NCBI RefSeq assembly: GCF_000741205.1 | Contig: NZ_JGYW01000001.1 | Coordinates: 167,645-231,644, forward strand | Reading direction: 5' to 3' | Source: Bifidobacterium gallicum DSM 20093 = LMG 11596 | GTDB taxonomy: Bacteria > Actinomycetota > Actinomycetes > Actinomycetales > Bifidobacteriaceae | DNA length: 64,000 bases | Shown here: positions 1-9,856 of the stretch, piece after piece | Layout of the letters: every line of letters starts with the position of its first letter | Position numbering within the stretch: the stretch's first letter is position 1 | Translations under genes and position numbers: made by a program | Notes under the pieces: generated by a model | Database searches by the model: none | What the model was told of the DNA's origin: nothing | What the model saw: the letters and a program-made list of their open reading frames with translations, nothing else

Positions 1-684
1 CACGCCATCGGCCACCTCACGCAGGTTGTGCGGAGGAATGTTCGTGGCCATGCCGACGGCGATGCCCGACGAACCGTTGACAAGCAGGTTCGGGAAGCGC
101 GCCGGCAGCACGGTCGGTTCCTGCGTTTTGCCATCGTAGTTCGGCACAAAATCAACGGTATCTTTGTCGATATCGCGCACCATTTCCATCGACAGCGGCG
201 CCATACGGCATTCGGTGTAACGCATGGCCGCGGCCGGATCGTCGCCTGGAGAGCCGAAGTTGCCCTGCCCGTCCACGAGCATGTATCGCATCGACCACGA
301 CTGCGCCATACGCACGAGCGTGTCGTAGATGGCCGAATCGCCGTGCGGATGATACTTGCCCATCACGTCACCCACGACGCGCGAGCACTTGTTATATCCG
401 CGGTCAGGGCGGTATCCGCCGTCATACATCGCGTAGACGACGCGACGGTGCACGGGTTTCATGCCGTCACGCACGTCAGGCAATGCACGCTCAACGATGA
501 CCGACAGCGCATACGAAAGATACGATTCTCGCATTTCGACCTGCAGGTCCACGGGTTGGATGCGCTCCCCCGTCAACAGGCCGTAATCAGTGTTGTCGGC
601 TTCCTGCGGACTCAACGGTTCCATCGATCCGTCCGGCAGGTTCTGCGCGTCGGGCCCGTCATAGTTCTGAGGTTCGTCTGCCAC
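1..684 (-). CDS. gyrA: DNA gyrase subunit A (N-terminal part; gene runs off the left edge)
   Basis: Catalytic subunit of DNA gyrase, which cuts and rejoins DNA to introduce negative supercoils. Only the first 228 codons are inside the window. The GTG start at 684 is chosen because GGAAGG lies about 6 bases upstream and the next residues read [10 protein letters not shown]. The 5'-exonuclease/breakage domain is clear: the stretch [13 protein letters not shown] and the quinolone-determining segment [12 protein letters not shown] are present, with Ser and Asp intact as in susceptible enzymes. The active-site tyrosine sits in [11 protein letters not shown]. It lies 145 bases downstream of gyrB on the same strand, the usual actinobacterial gyrBA pair. 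Confidence 0.97.
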   Translation of the reverse strand, partial: MADEPQNYDGPDAQNLPDGSMEPLSPQEADNTDYGLLTGERIQPVDLQVEMRESYLSYALSVIVERALPDVRDGMKPVHRRVVYAMYDGGYRPDRGYNKCSRVVGDVMGKYHPHGDSAIYDTLVRMAQSWSMRYMLVDGQGNFGSPGDDPAAAMRYTECRMAPLSMEMVRDIDKDTVDFVPNYDGKTQEPTVLPARFPNLLVNGSSGIAVGMATNIPPHNLREVADGV

Positions 685-829
685 TTGGTTTCCTTCCCAT
701 TCCGGCCGGCTTGCCGGGCCGCCTTCATGAATGGTTGTGTGAATTTTTTACGTTTTTTATTACTCCGGCACCCGCCATGGCCGCCGGGACTCTACTGCCC
801 CGGCGCCATACTGTGCGGTCGTGTTGCGA

Positions 830-2950
830 TCAGGCGTCGATCCACTTCGCGTTATGCGCGTTGCGCTGGATGAACAGGCGGCGCGGTTCCACTTCATCGC
901 CCATCAGCATCGAGAACGTCTCATCGGCCTGCAATGCGTCTTCAATGTGCACTTGCTTCAGGATGCGGTGCTCGGGATCCATCGTGGTTTCCCACAACTC
1001 CTGGTAGCTCATCTCGCCCAGACCCTTGTAACGCTGGATACCTTCGCCTTTGGGCAGCTGGCGGCCTGCGGCGCGGCCTTCAGCAAGCACGCGGTCACGT
1101 TCAGCATCGGTGTAGACGAAGTCATGCGGGCCCTTCGTCCACTTGAGTCGATACAGCGGCGGCATGGCCACATACACGTAGCCGGCCGTGATCATCGGGC
1201 GCATATAGCGGAAGAACAACGTCAGGTTCAACGTGGCAATGTGCGCGCCGTCCACATCGGCATCGGCCATGATGATGACTTTGTGGTAGCGCACTTTGTC
1301 AAGGTTGAAGTCTTCGCCGTAGCCGCCGCCGACAGCCGTGATCAGCGACTCGATCGTGTCGGACTTCATCATGCGGTCCAGGCTGGCGCGCTCGGTGTTC
1401 AAAATCTTGCCTCGCAGCGGCAAAATGGCCTGCGTGATTGGGTTGCGGCCCTGAATGGCCGAACCGCCTGCCGAATCACCCTCAACGATGAACAGTTCGC
1501 ACTCGGCCGGATCGTTCGACTGGCAATCCTTGAGCTTGTCGGGCATGCCGGCCGATTCGAAAATCGACTTGCGACGCGTGTTTTCACGCGCCTTCTTGGC
1601 GGCCAGACGTGCACGAGACGCTTCGATGGCCTTCTGGATGATGCTTTTCATCTCGTTGGGATGTGCATCGGCCCAGTCGCTGAGCTTGTCGTTCATCACG
1701 CGGATCACAAACGCACGCGCTTCAGAGTTGCCAAGCTTCGTCTTCGTCTGGCCTTCGAACTGCGGGTTCGTGAGCTTGACCGAAATGACCGCTGTCAAAC
1801 CTTCACGCACGTCATCGCCCGAAAGGTTGTCATCCTTGTCCTTAAGGATGTTCTTCTCACGCGCATACTTGTTGACGAGCGACGTCAACGCCGTGCGGAA
1901 GCCCTCTTCGTGCGTGCCGCCTTCAGTCGTTGAAATCGTGTTCGCGAACGTGTGCACAGACTCGGAATACGCCGTCGTCCACTGCATCGCGATTTCAGCC
2001 GAAATACCAATGCTGAGGTCCTCAGCCTCGAAATCAATGACATCGGGCTCCACAGGCGTGGACTTGCGCGTCTTGACGAGGAACTCCACGTAATCCTTGA
2101 TGCCGTTGAGATACTGGTAGGTCACGCTCTGATGTTCAGGCTTGTCTTGCGCCTCATCACCAGCCACTTCGTCACCGGCCAGGTCAGGTTCGCGCATGTC
2201 GGTCAGCGAAATCTTGAGTCCCTTGTTCAGGAACGCCATCTGCTGGAAACGGCTGCGCAACGTCTCAAAATCGTAGATTGTCGTCTCAAAAATTTGCGCA
2301 TCAGGCCAGAACGTGACGGACGTGCCCGTCGATTCATCGTCGCGCATCGGACGGCCCTGCTTGAGCGGCGCCGTAGGATGCTGGTCGATGTAGGTTTGCG
2401 TCCACACGTAGCCTTGACGGCGCACTTCAATGTCGACGCGCGTCGACAGCGCGTTGACGACGGAAATGCCCACGCCATGCAGGCCGCCCGACACGGCATA
2501 GCCGCCGCCACCGAACTTGCCGCCCGCGTGCAGCTTCGTCATCACGGTTTCCACACCGGACACACCTTCGCCCGGCACCTCATCCACAGGAATGCCTCGA
2601 CCGTCGTCAACCACACGGATGCCGTTGTCTGGCAGGATCGTCACTTCAATATGCGACGCGTATCCGGCCAAGGCCTCATCCACGGAATTGTCGACAATCT
2701 CATACACCAGATGGTGCAGGCCGCGGGGTCCCGTCGAACCGATGTACATGCCCGGGCGGATGCGCACAGCTTCAAGGCCTTCAAGCACGCGCAAATCGCT
2801 CGCATCATAATGGTCTGGGGAAAGCGTGTCATCCAGCTGAGCCGACTGGGTTTCCTCACTGACAGCGCCTGGTGCTTCAACAGGTGCTTGAGGTGTGGAA
2901 TCGGTTAGCTCGTTCGATTCAGGCAACGAATCGGATGCAAGATCTGCCAC
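830..2950 (-). CDS. gyrB: DNA gyrase subunit B
   Basis: ATPase subunit of gyrase. The 706-residue reading starts at GTG 2950, preceded by AGGAAGGA; an upstream ATG at 3034 would add 28 residues that look unlike the family. The N-terminal GHKL ATPase domain shows EIVDNSVDEALAG, DDGRGIPV and GGLHGVGISVVNALS. The transducer domain follows, then the TOPRIM domain with EGDSAGGSA, PLRGKILN and the metal-binding DADVDGAHI. The C-terminus carries QRYKGLGEM. Length is a little above the usual 640-680 because of an acidic N-terminal extension (about 45 residues before the conserved region). It is the last gene before gyrA in the leftward replication cluster. Confidence 0.97.
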   Translation of the reverse strand: MADLASDSLPESNELTDSTPQAPVEAPGAVSEETQSAQLDDTLSPDHYDASDLRVLEGLEAVRIRPGMYIGSTGPRGLHHLVYEIVDNSVDEALAGYASHIEVTILPDNGIRVVDDGRGIPVDEVPGEGVSGVETVMTKLHAGGKFGGGGYAVSGGLHGVGISVVNALSTRVDIEVRRQGYVWTQTYIDQHPTAPLKQGRPMRDDESTGTSVTFWPDAQIFETTIYDFETLRSRFQQMAFLNKGLKISLTDMREPDLAGDEVAGDEAQDKPEHQSVTYQYLNGIKDYVEFLVKTRKSTPVEPDVIDFEAEDLSIGISAEIAMQWTTAYSESVHTFANTISTTEGGTHEEGFRTALTSLVNKYAREKNILKDKDDNLSGDDVREGLTAVISVKLTNPQFEGQTKTKLGNSEARAFVIRVMNDKLSDWADAHPNEMKSIIQKAIEASRARLAAKKARENTRRKSIFESAGMPDKLKDCQSNDPAECELFIVEGDSAGGSAIQGRNPITQAILPLRGKILNTERASLDRMMKSDTIESLITAVGGGYGEDFNLDKVRYHKVIIMADADVDGAHIATLNLTLFFRYMRPMITAGYVYVAMPPLYRLKWTKGPHDFVYTDAERDRVLAEGRAAGRQLPKGEGIQRYKGLGEMSYQELWETTMDPEHRILKQVHIEDALQADETFSMLMGDEVEPRRLFIQRNAHNAKWIDA

Positions 2951-3107
2951 AGAGAATCCTTCCTGTGATTTAAGTCGCCACGAAGGTTCTCGAAAAGGGT
3001 GTATAGCCCTAAAACACGAGAAAATGCCCCTCATAGCGTTTCTCTACTAAGACAGGTAGTCTACTAGTCTCTAGGGACGTACGCTGTTCTTACGAACGCC
3101 TGAGATT

Positions 3108-3605
3108 TCACCGATTTGAGTGTTGTCCGGGGAAGCGTTTGGGATGCGCTTTGCCTTTGCGCGTGCGCTGCTGGTTGCCGGAAATGCGAATATCGGTGAT
3201 GTCGAGTCCTTGCAGCCGTTGCGGCACAACGCGATACAAATCGGGCATCATGTATTGCAGATGCGTGGCCCAAGCGGGCGATTCGACTCCTATATACAGC
3301 ACTCCGTCCACGAACCCTTGCACCCACGTATGCTGGGCGATCAGGTCGCCAACCACGCTGGCCCAATCCATGCGCAATTGCGCCGTTTTCATGTACGGCA
3401 ACCAGCCGTTGCGCTGTGCAATCTGTGCCATCACGCCACCAAACGCATTGGGGTCGCGGCCCGGTTGTCCAAACTCCTCAAACGCACGTTCATTGCGCGC
3501 ACGGCGGTCAGACAGCATTCCGGCCCGTTTGCTCAACCGCGTGAACACCTGCGCAGGCAGCTTGCGCTGGTCCAGTTTGAGCGTGACTGCAATCGGCTCA
3601 CTCAT
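3108..3605 (-). CDS. DciA-family replicative helicase loader (DUF721)
   Basis: 165 residues from ATG 3605 (GAGGAG a few bases upstream); an upstream ATG at 3677 lies inside recF and is not preferred. The C-terminal half has the DUF721/DciA fold signature around WASVVGDLIAQHTWV, then the strand-rich LYIGVESPAWATHLQYM. DciA-family proteins bind the DnaB helicase and help load it at the origin; the actinobacterial member sits, as here, directly after recF. The C-terminus is very basic (GNQQRTRKGKAHPKRF), consistent with DNA contact. The gap to recF is 10 bases, so it is almost certainly in the dnaN-recF-dciA transcript. Function is by family; the position strongly supports it. Confidence 0.85.
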   Translation of the reverse strand: MSEPIAVTLKLDQRKLPAQVFTRLSKRAGMLSDRRARNERAFEEFGQPGRDPNAFGGVMAQIAQRNGWLPYMKTAQLRMDWASVVGDLIAQHTWVQGFVDGVLYIGVESPAWATHLQYMMPDLYRVVPQRLQGLDITDIRISGNQQRTRKGKAHPKRFPGQHSNR

Positions 3606-3615
3606 AGCAGTCTCC

Positions 3616-4761
3616 TCATGCCAGCGGGGGTGATTGTGCAGCCAATTGCTGCACATCGACCACGTTGACGGGCACACCGGCCAGCTGGGGAATATCGGAT
3701 GCGGCTGCCACGGTCATGATGACCTGGTCTTGTTCGGCGGCAAAGGAAAGAATCTGGCCACGTCGCGACTCGTCAAGCTGTGCGAACACATCGTCAAGAA
3801 TCACGACCGGGTTATACGCATGGTATTCGGCTAGCAAACGGGTCAACGCCATCTTGAGGGCCAGAGAAATAGCCCACATCTCTCCGTTGGACGCGAACTC
3901 GTGCGCGTCCATGCCGTTGAGTTGCACGGACAGGTCGTCGCGCTGCGGGCCAATCAAATTGACGCCGCGCGACGTCTCTCCCGCGTACAACCGCTGGAAA
4001 TGGCGGCTGAGCGCGGCGGCGGGGTCGGCGTCGGTGAGCACCTCGTCAAAGCTCGGTTCGTACGTGAGCCGAGCCTGCTCAGCCGGGCCGGCGAGCTGGG
4101 AGTAGACGAGTGAAAACGGCTCAGCCAACCGCTGCACAAGCTGCTGACGGGCGCGAGTCAACGCGACACCTGCACTGATAAACTGGCCCGTCCAAACTTC
4201 AAGGCTCGCGAGCGCGGCGTTACGCGAGACCGTGTCGACTGGCTCGCCATGCTGCCCCAGCGACTTGAGCAGTGCGGCCCGCTGGCGCCCCACATGCTGT
4301 ACGTCTTGCAGCAGCTGCGCGTAGCCGGCAACGAGCTGGGAGCCGGCCTGGTCGAGGAAGCGGCGGCGTGCGGACGGATCGCCGGAAACGAGCCGCTGGT
4401 CGTCGGGGCTGAACGTGACGCTCGGCACTTGGCCGACAATGTCGCGCAGATAGAGTGAGGATCCCGAGTTGATGCGCGCCCTGTTCGCGCCTTTCGCACG
4501 AATCGTGGCCTCATAGGTGGCCGTGCGGTCCTGATGTTGCACGTTCGCGCGGATTGTGGCCGTTTGTTGGCCGCGTTGCACGAGCGGCAGTGAACTGGAT
4601 GTGCGATGGGACGAACCTGTGGAGAGCACTTCGATGGCCTCCACAAGGTTCGTTTTGCCCAACCCGTTGTGTCCTTGCAGCATTGTGATGCCGGACGGGA
4701 AGTCGAGCACCACTTCGTTCCAGGATCGAAAGTGGTCGAGCGCGAGTCGTGTGATGCGCAT
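3616..4761 (-). CDS. recF: DNA replication and repair protein RecF
   Basis: ABC-type ATPase that acts with RecO and RecR to load RecA at single-strand gaps. 381 residues, normal length. The Walker A motif GHNGLGKTN is at residues 30-38, and the Walker B region reads NPVVILDDVFAQLD with the D-loop following. Signature-type residues are in the SNGEMWAISLALKMALTRL stretch. Its ATG overlaps the dnaN stop codon by one base (TGATG), implying translational coupling. Downstream is the helicase-loader gene at 10 bases. Confidence 0.96.
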   Translation of the reverse strand: MRITRLALDHFRSWNEVVLDFPSGITMLQGHNGLGKTNLVEAIEVLSTGSSHRTSSSLPLVQRGQQTATIRANVQHQDRTATYEATIRAKGANRARINSGSSLYLRDIVGQVPSVTFSPDDQRLVSGDPSARRRFLDQAGSQLVAGYAQLLQDVQHVGRQRAALLKSLGQHGEPVDTVSRNAALASLEVWTGQFISAGVALTRARQQLVQRLAEPFSLVYSQLAGPAEQARLTYEPSFDEVLTDADPAAALSRHFQRLYAGETSRGVNLIGPQRDDLSVQLNGMDAHEFASNGEMWAISLALKMALTRLLAEYHAYNPVVILDDVFAQLDESRRGQILSFAAEQDQVIMTVAAASDIPQLAGVPVNVVDVQQLAAQSPPLA

Positions 4762-5885
4762 CAGCTGTTGTACCGCATTGGCACGAGCAGGTAGCGATAG
4801 TTCATGGATTCATCGCTGTCGTGTTCCTGCTGGCCATCGAATTCGACGGGTTTGACGGCCGTGGTCATCTTCATGCGCACATACGGTTCGGTGATTGCGC
4901 TGATGCCTTCAATCAGGTAGTTGGGATTGAACGCCACGGTGATGTCTTCGCCGTCCAGGTCGACGTCGAGGATTTCGCGGGCTTGCGATTCGTCGGCGGC
5001 GCCGGCTGTCATCGTGACTTCCTCGCCCGTAAAGATCATGCGGATCGGTTCGTTGCGGCCGGCGACGAGCGAGACGCGCTTGATTGCGCTGATCAGCTGC
5101 TGGCGTTCCACCACGGCATGGATCGGGTATTCGTCGGCGTAAAGGCGGTCGACTGCAGGGAATTCACCGTCAATCAGCTGCACGGTGGAGATGCGGCCCG
5201 CGTTTTGGATGCCGAGCAGCGTCGGGTTGGACGGGTCGAATGAGATGACCACGTTCTGGTGTTCGTCGAGCGAACGCGAGATGTCACGCAAATGGGTGCC
5301 GCGGATCAGTGCGGTCGCGTTGATGTCGTTGTCGTCAGGCGTCCAATGGAACAGGGCGCGCGAGAGGCGGTAGCGGTCGGTGGAGCTCAGTGTGACACGT
5401 TCGCCGTCGCACTGCATGCGTACTGCGGTGAGCACCTGGCGTGTGCCGTCATGGGAGACGGCGACGACGGCCTGGGCCACGGCCTGGGCGAACGTTTCGG
5501 CGTCGACTTGGCCGATTTGTGGCGGCAGCTGTGGCAGGTCGGGGTATTCGCTTTCGGGCATGAGCTGCATCGTGAACGTGGATTTGCCGCTTGTGATGCG
5601 CAGCGTGGAACCTTCGGTTGCCAAATAGGTTTTTTCCGAAGGCAGCATTTTGGAAATGTCGGTCAGCAGTTTGCCGAGCACGACCACGGCGCCTGGTTCG
5701 TCCACGCCGGCTTCAATGCGGTCACGAGCCGAAATCTCATAGTTGAATGCCGACAGGAACAGTGCTCCGTCTTTGGCTTCGAGCTTGACGCCAGCCAGGA
5801 TCGGCGAATTGGGGCGCGAATCGATGACGCGCGTGGTCCAGGCTGCGGCGTCGGCAAGCGATGTGGAATTGACTTCGACTTTCAT
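4761..5885 (-). CDS. dnaN: DNA polymerase III beta subunit (sliding clamp)
   Basis: Ring-shaped clamp that tethers DNA polymerase to DNA. 374 residues from ATG 5885 (MKVEVNSTSLADAAAW); a longer frame to 5963 would add 26 unlikely residues. The three-fold clamp repeat is visible, with typical segments SPILAGVKLEA, the PDLPQLP stretch and the C-terminal family ending YRYLLVPMRYNS. It is the first gene left of oriC, transcribed leftward away from the origin, and is coupled to recF by a one-base overlap. Confidence 0.96.
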   Translation of the reverse strand: MKVEVNSTSLADAAAWTTRVIDSRPNSPILAGVKLEAKDGALFLSAFNYEISARDRIEAGVDEPGAVVVLGKLLTDISKMLPSEKTYLATEGSTLRITSGKSTFTMQLMPESEYPDLPQLPPQIGQVDAETFAQAVAQAVVAVSHDGTRQVLTAVRMQCDGERVTLSSTDRYRLSRALFHWTPDDNDINATALIRGTHLRDISRSLDEHQNVVISFDPSNPTLLGIQNAGRISTVQLIDGEFPAVDRLYADEYPIHAVVERQQLISAIKRVSLVAGRNEPIRMIFTGEEVTMTAGAADESQAREILDVDLDGEDITVAFNPNYLIEGISAITEPYVRMKMTTAVKPVEFDGQQEHDSDESMNYRYLLVPMRYNS

Positions 5886-6185
5886 GCATTCCTCGGTTCG
5901 TTGATGGCTGTGCTGGGTCAAACGGTGTTCTGGCAATGTGCAGCACTGTGGTGAGGCGGCCAACGCGCCTGTTTGACTGCCATGCTCAATGCTTTGCGGC
6001 GCAAGCCGCCCTTCGTTCGTAGCGTTGGATGCGTGGCTGCCAAGCCGGCGTGGTGCAGTTTGGCGCTGACGTTGCTTAGGTCATTCTAGCCGGATTTGGC
6101 TCAGTGGTTTTGCGTTCAACGTGACGGTGCGCTGATGGTGATGATGAGCTTTCAGAACAGAACTAATCATCGTAATAATAAGCAC

Positions 6186-6427
6186 GGTGGATAAGTGGAT
6201 AAACGTTGAAAACCTTTGAAACGAATGAGTTATGCACATCGTGTGGATGTGGATGGCGCTGTGGATGGCATGTGCACAACTAGGGTAGTTATCCACAGGA
6301 TGAATGAGGGGTTAAAGTTATCCACATTTTTGTGGATTTCATCCACGGGTTGTCCACGGCAAATCGGCGAGTTATCCACCGGGTTTTGGGGCTTATTGTG
6401 TGGTTATGTGGATATGTCTGTGGATAA
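6186..6427. other. oriC: Replication origin, DnaA-box cluster between dnaN and dnaA
   Basis: This 790-base gap between dnaN and dnaA holds a group of DnaA boxes on both strands. Perfect TTATNCACA matches lie at 6230-6238 (TTATGCACA), 6289-6297 and 6318-6326 on the plus strand, and 6419-6427 on the minus strand. One-mismatch boxes lie at 6186-6194, 6194-6202, 6372-6380 and 6407-6415. An A/T-rich stretch at about 6150-6185 next to the boxes is a candidate unwinding element. The dnaA-dnaN gap is the classical actinobacterial oriC position. The rest of the gap (5886-6150) shows no gene. Confidence 0.85.
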
Positions 6428-6573
6428 CATATCGTCAAAATTGTCCCCAGCTGCGGCGTGTCGGGGGACAATCTGTCTCACATGTTGTACACATCGAGGG
6501 GGCGCCGTGCACATGTCGGTGGCGTGCCGGCGGACCGTGATGCGGCGGGGCGCAAGCGCCCGTTGCCCCAAGC

Positions 6574-6615
6574 AACAAGGCCGTTTTCGGGTGTTGTCCC
6601 GAAAACGGCCTTGTT
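6574..6615 (-). terminator. Perfect 18-bp hairpin terminator downstream of dnaA
   Basis: An exact inverted repeat with arms at 6574-6591 and 6598-6615 and a 6-base loop. Each arm starts or ends with AACAAGG/CCTTGTT. It lies about 60 bases past the dnaA stop and insulates dnaA transcription from the origin boxes. The T-rich tail is short, so termination strength is inferred from the stem. Confidence 0.75.
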
Positions 6616-6674
6616 ATGGCACTGAGCGCCGGTTACAGGGGTGCGGCGGTGGTCTGCCCGTTACGATGCTGTGG

Positions 6675-8318
6675 TCATTCCGCCGTGGGCTGCTTGAGGC
6701 GCACGGTGAGTTCCATGACGTGGTTGTAGATTTCCTGCTTCGAGCCCATTTCGTTCGTGATGCGGTCGCAATTGTGCATGACGGTCGTATGGTCGCGGCC
6801 GCCGAACACCTGGCCGATATCGACGAGTGACATGCTCGTCATTTCACGTGTCAAATACATTGCGATCTGGCGTGCCAATGCCACGTTCTTCGTGCGCGAA
6901 CGGCCTACGAGGTCGTCAAACGTCAAATAGAAGTACTTGGCCACTTGTCCGATGATGTCGGTGGGCTTGACTTCCACATTCGTGTTGTAATCCTTGAGCA
7001 CTTGCTCGGCCAGGATGCGCGTGATCGGCTGGTTGTTCAGCGTGGCCTGGGCCGTGACTCGCGTCAACGCCCCTTCCAGCTGGCGAATGTTCTCGGTGCA
7101 ATGCTCAGCGATCAGGTCCATCACGTCCCGTGGCACGTCGACCTTGTTGGTTTCGGCCATCATGCGCAAAATCGCGATACGCGTTTCCAATTCAGGCGGT
7201 TTGACGTCCACCACGAGACCTGATTCAAAGCGCGAAATCAGACGGTCCTCAAAGTCCCTGAGTTTCTTGGGCGCCACATCGGATGCGATCACGATGCGCT
7301 TGTTGTTTTGTTGCAACGTGTTGAACGTGTGGAAGAACTGTTCCATTGTCTGCGACTTGCCGCTCAAGAACTGGATGTCGTCAATCAACAGCACGTCCAC
7401 AGAACGGTAACGATGGTTGAACTCGCTCATCGGCTTGGCATCCGAGCCTTCAGGACGGATCGACTCGATGAACTCGTTCGTGAACTCCTCAGTCGTCACA
7501 TAGCGCACTTTGAGCGAGGGATCCTTGACGAGCGCATAGTTGCCAATAGCGTTGAGCAAATGCGTTTTGCCAAGTCCTGAACCGCCGTAAATACACAACG
7601 GGTTGTAATCACGCCCCGAACCTTCAGCCACGGCCAACGCCACCGTGCGCGCAAACTGGTTCGAGTCTCCAGGCACAAAGTTGTCGAATGTGGCGTTCTT
7701 GTTCAAATGCGTGGCCGGATCAAGCTGCGGCCTTGAAGTGCCCTGCTGGATATGCTGTTCGGGAATCGTCGTAGGAATCGGCAACTGGCCTTGCGTCACC
7801 GCGGCCTTATGCGCAGCCGGTTGCGTGGCCGGCGCCTGCGGCGTGGGCTTGGCCGCCTGGGCCGGACTGCTGGCCGGAGCGGTTTTGGTCTTTGGCGCAG
7901 GGGCTGATGGGGGAGCGGCAGCGGCGGTGGCCGTAGCGCTGATGTCTGGTGCGGGTGCCGATGCCGCTGGTTGCGCACCGGCGCTTGCGTCGTTGGTCTC
8001 CGTCCGGACCATTGGCATCATGCCTGTTTCGGCCACTTCGGCTGGCATGAGTTTGAATGCGGGGAACAAGTCCTTGCCGCCATTGGCCATCGTCAAGGCT
8101 TCAATCAGTGGAGTCGTGAGTTCGGTTTGCAAGACTTGCAATGTGGAAGGATTATCCACGCACATCACGATCGTCGGGCCATACACGGCTTCAGGAGTGA
8201 TGCTTTCGAGCCAGCCTTTTTGCCGGGCCGTCAAACCCGAATGCTGGCGCAACAGCAGCAACGCGTTCGCCCAGATTTGCGCCGCCTGCCCATTGGGGGT
8301 CTTGGATTGCTCACCCAT
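6675..8318 (-). CDS. dnaA: Chromosomal replication initiator protein DnaA
   Basis: AAA+ initiator that binds TTATCCACA boxes and opens oriC. The start is ATG 8318 (GAAGGA upstream), giving 547 residues; the frame is open to 8630 but the extra 104 residues are not DnaA-like. Domain I spans about residues 12-95. A long Ala/Pro linker (about 100-200) makes the protein longer than the usual 450-500. Walker A GGSGLGKT is at 245-252, and Walker B reads VDVLLIDDIQFL. Domain IV carries the signature GGRDHTTVMHNCDRI near the C-terminus. It is transcribed toward oriC and ends at the hairpin at 6574-6615. Confidence 0.97.
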   Translation of the reverse strand: MGEQSKTPNGQAAQIWANALLLLRQHSGLTARQKGWLESITPEAVYGPTIVMCVDNPSTLQVLQTELTTPLIEALTMANGGKDLFPAFKLMPAEVAETGMMPMVRTETNDASAGAQPAASAPAPDISATATAAAAPPSAPAPKTKTAPASSPAQAAKPTPQAPATQPAAHKAAVTQGQLPIPTTIPEQHIQQGTSRPQLDPATHLNKNATFDNFVPGDSNQFARTVALAVAEGSGRDYNPLCIYGGSGLGKTHLLNAIGNYALVKDPSLKVRYVTTEEFTNEFIESIRPEGSDAKPMSEFNHRYRSVDVLLIDDIQFLSGKSQTMEQFFHTFNTLQQNNKRIVIASDVAPKKLRDFEDRLISRFESGLVVDVKPPELETRIAILRMMAETNKVDVPRDVMDLIAEHCTENIRQLEGALTRVTAQATLNNQPITRILAEQVLKDYNTNVEVKPTDIIGQVAKYFYLTFDDLVGRSRTKNVALARQIAMYLTREMTSMSLVDIGQVFGGRDHTTVMHNCDRITNEMGSKQEIYNHVMELTVRLKQPTAE

Positions 8319-8551
8319 GGTCGTTCCTTCAGCTTCCTTAATGTCACGTCTCTTCATCAATGACCGTCGTAGCGAATGGCTGATGACGCGTTGCCGGGGC
8401 GTATCGGTCCCAATCGACGGGAAAGTATCGGTGGTTGATGCACTGACAGCACATGTCAGCCCATCCGGTTTCATTTCCAGCACGGCACCCACCATGCACA
8501 TGGTCGCGGTGTCGGAAACTAACAGCCTATATTTACACCTTGGCGCGGAAG

Positions 8552-8660
8552 TTATCCACATCGATGTGTGTTGAAAACACAGCAATTGTGAATAACATGC
8601 ATGTAATTTGGAAGTCCGGCCGGTTGGCAACGGCGAGTTTTCAACATTTTTTGTGGATAT
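8552..8660. promoter_or_regulatory. DnaA boxes upstream of dnaA
   Basis: The 590-base divergent gap between dnaA and rpmH contains DnaA-box matches at 8552-8560 (TTATCCACA), 8588-8596 (minus strand, TTATTCACA) and 8652-8660 (one mismatch). They are well placed for DnaA autoregulation of its own promoter, or as part of a split origin. The dnaA promoter itself could not be assigned with certainty. No additional gene is seen in the gap. Confidence 0.65.
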
Positions 8661-8910
8661 CTGTGTTTAGCCCGAGTATTGCGCCGATACGCCAATTGGC
8701 CCAAGCATGACCAGACTACGGACAGTGTCACCGGCAGGCATCGGCACAGTGGGCTGCCAACGGGGCGGTGATGGGCGGTTGTGATCGCCGGTTTTGGAGG
8801 CCTGAATCCGGGCATAAGTTGAAATCGGGTAGAGGTAGGGGTAGGTTAGGAGAGCTTGACTCATGAGGAGCCGTGCGTCAGCATGGCTAAAACTAACCGG
8901 GAGCATAACT

Positions 8911-9045
8911 ATGAAGAGGACATTCCAGCCTAACAACCGTCGTCGCCACATGAAGCACGGCTTCCGCGCTCGTATGCGCACTCGTGCAGGCCGCGCTCTG
9001 ATCAATCGTCGTCGCGCCAAGGGCCGCAAGGCTCTGTCCGCCTGA
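8911..9045 (+). CDS. rpmH: 50S ribosomal protein L34
   Basis: 44-residue, highly basic ribosomal protein beginning [19 protein letters not shown] and ending GRKALSA, the canonical L34 sequence and length. It is the first gene of the rightward operon rpmH-rnpA-yidD-yidC and is divergent from dnaA. The upstream CGGGAG supplies a ribosome binding site. Confidence 0.98.
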   Translation: MKRTFQPNNRRRHMKHGFRARMRTRAGRALINRRRAKGRKALSA

Positions 9046-9068
9046 TTTTCCATACAGCGAAGTGTGAG

Positions 9069-9431
9069 TTGGAACGGCTCAGAAGTCATCAAGAGTTCGT
9101 CGCCGTGTTACAACGACGTCGCAACAAGGTGTCGTCGCATGATCTGGTAATGCATTATCGGATGCGCCCGACGCATCCGCAGCTCCAGGCTGATGCACCA
9201 GCGAGGCGTTTGGGCCTGGCTGTGTCGAAATCAGTGGGCAATGCAGTGGTGCGCAATGCAGTGAAACGGCGTTTCCGCGTGCTGGCCCGTACGTACGAAG
9301 ACGTGCTCCCGTTGGGATGCGACGTCGTCATGCGCGCCAAGCCGAGTGCTGCACATGCATCGTTCCAATCATTGGACTTGCAAGTCCACAAGCTGTTCAA
9401 GGCCATAGCGCAACAGATGGAGCAACAGTGA
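9069..9431 (+). CDS. rnpA: Ribonuclease P protein component
   Basis: Protein cofactor of RNase P, which trims the 5' ends of tRNA precursors. 120 residues. The start is a TTG at 9069 giving [14 protein letters not shown], the conserved family N-terminus; no in-frame ATG or GTG gives a better match. The family RNR signature is present in the stretch [18 protein letters not shown]. It lies 23 bases after rpmH, and its stop codon overlaps the GTG start of yidD. Confidence 0.93.
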   Translation: MERLRSHQEFVAVLQRRRNKVSSHDLVMHYRMRPTHPQLQADAPARRLGLAVSKSVGNAVVRNAVKRRFRVLARTYEDVLPLGCDVVMRAKPSAAHASFQSLDLQVHKLFKAIAQQMEQQ

Positions 9432-9757
9432 CCTCCATGGCAGGGCGGGTGATGGTCCGGGGTGTACGTTGGTATCAACGTCGCATCTCCGCGACCACCC
9501 CGCCCTGTTGCCGTTATTGGCCGACCTGTTCCAACTATGCGATTGAAGCCATCGAACGCTTCGGCGCAATCCGTGGCGGCATGCTCACGGCTTTGCGATT
9601 ACTACGATGTCGCCCGTGGAGCGATGGTGGCGTCGATGATGTGCCGCAGCGCTTTTCGCTGTTCTATCGGTTCCGTTGGTCCAAAGCGTATGAAGAACCG
9701 CGCTATTGGACCGATTCGACGATACCCCCGGCTTCACACGGGAATGAAGACGATTGA
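9428..9757 (+). CDS. yidD: Membrane protein insertion efficiency factor YidD
   Basis: Small membrane-associated protein of the DUF37 family, 109 residues from GTG 9428. This start overlaps the rnpA stop (GTGA) and has GGAG 5 bases upstream; ATG 9437 is the alternative. The diagnostic cysteine motif [19 protein letters not shown] is present, followed by [16 protein letters not shown]. The family helps YidC/Sec insert membrane proteins. The order rnpA-yidD-yidC is the standard one. Confidence 0.93.
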   Translation: MTSMAGRVMVRGVRWYQRRISATTPPCCRYWPTCSNYAIEAIERFGAIRGGMLTALRLLRCRPWSDGGVDDVPQRFSLFYRFRWSKAYEEPRYWTDSTIPPASHGNEDD

Positions 9758-9856
9758 CGGCCAACGCCACGCATCGGCGGCATTGGCGACTCACCTGCCC
9801 ATCGAATAGTGATTGCTCGATGAGGCGCGGCCCATCTCAAGGAGAAGAGACCCCGA

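Noticed and set aside
6840-6855. TTTCACGTG in dnaA as a parS site
   Set aside because: Only one half matches; at least five mismatches to the parS consensus.
8319-8630. N-terminal extension of DnaA to 8630
   Set aside because: The extra residues are unlike DnaA and cover the DnaA boxes and dnaA promoter; ATG 8318 has a ribosome site.
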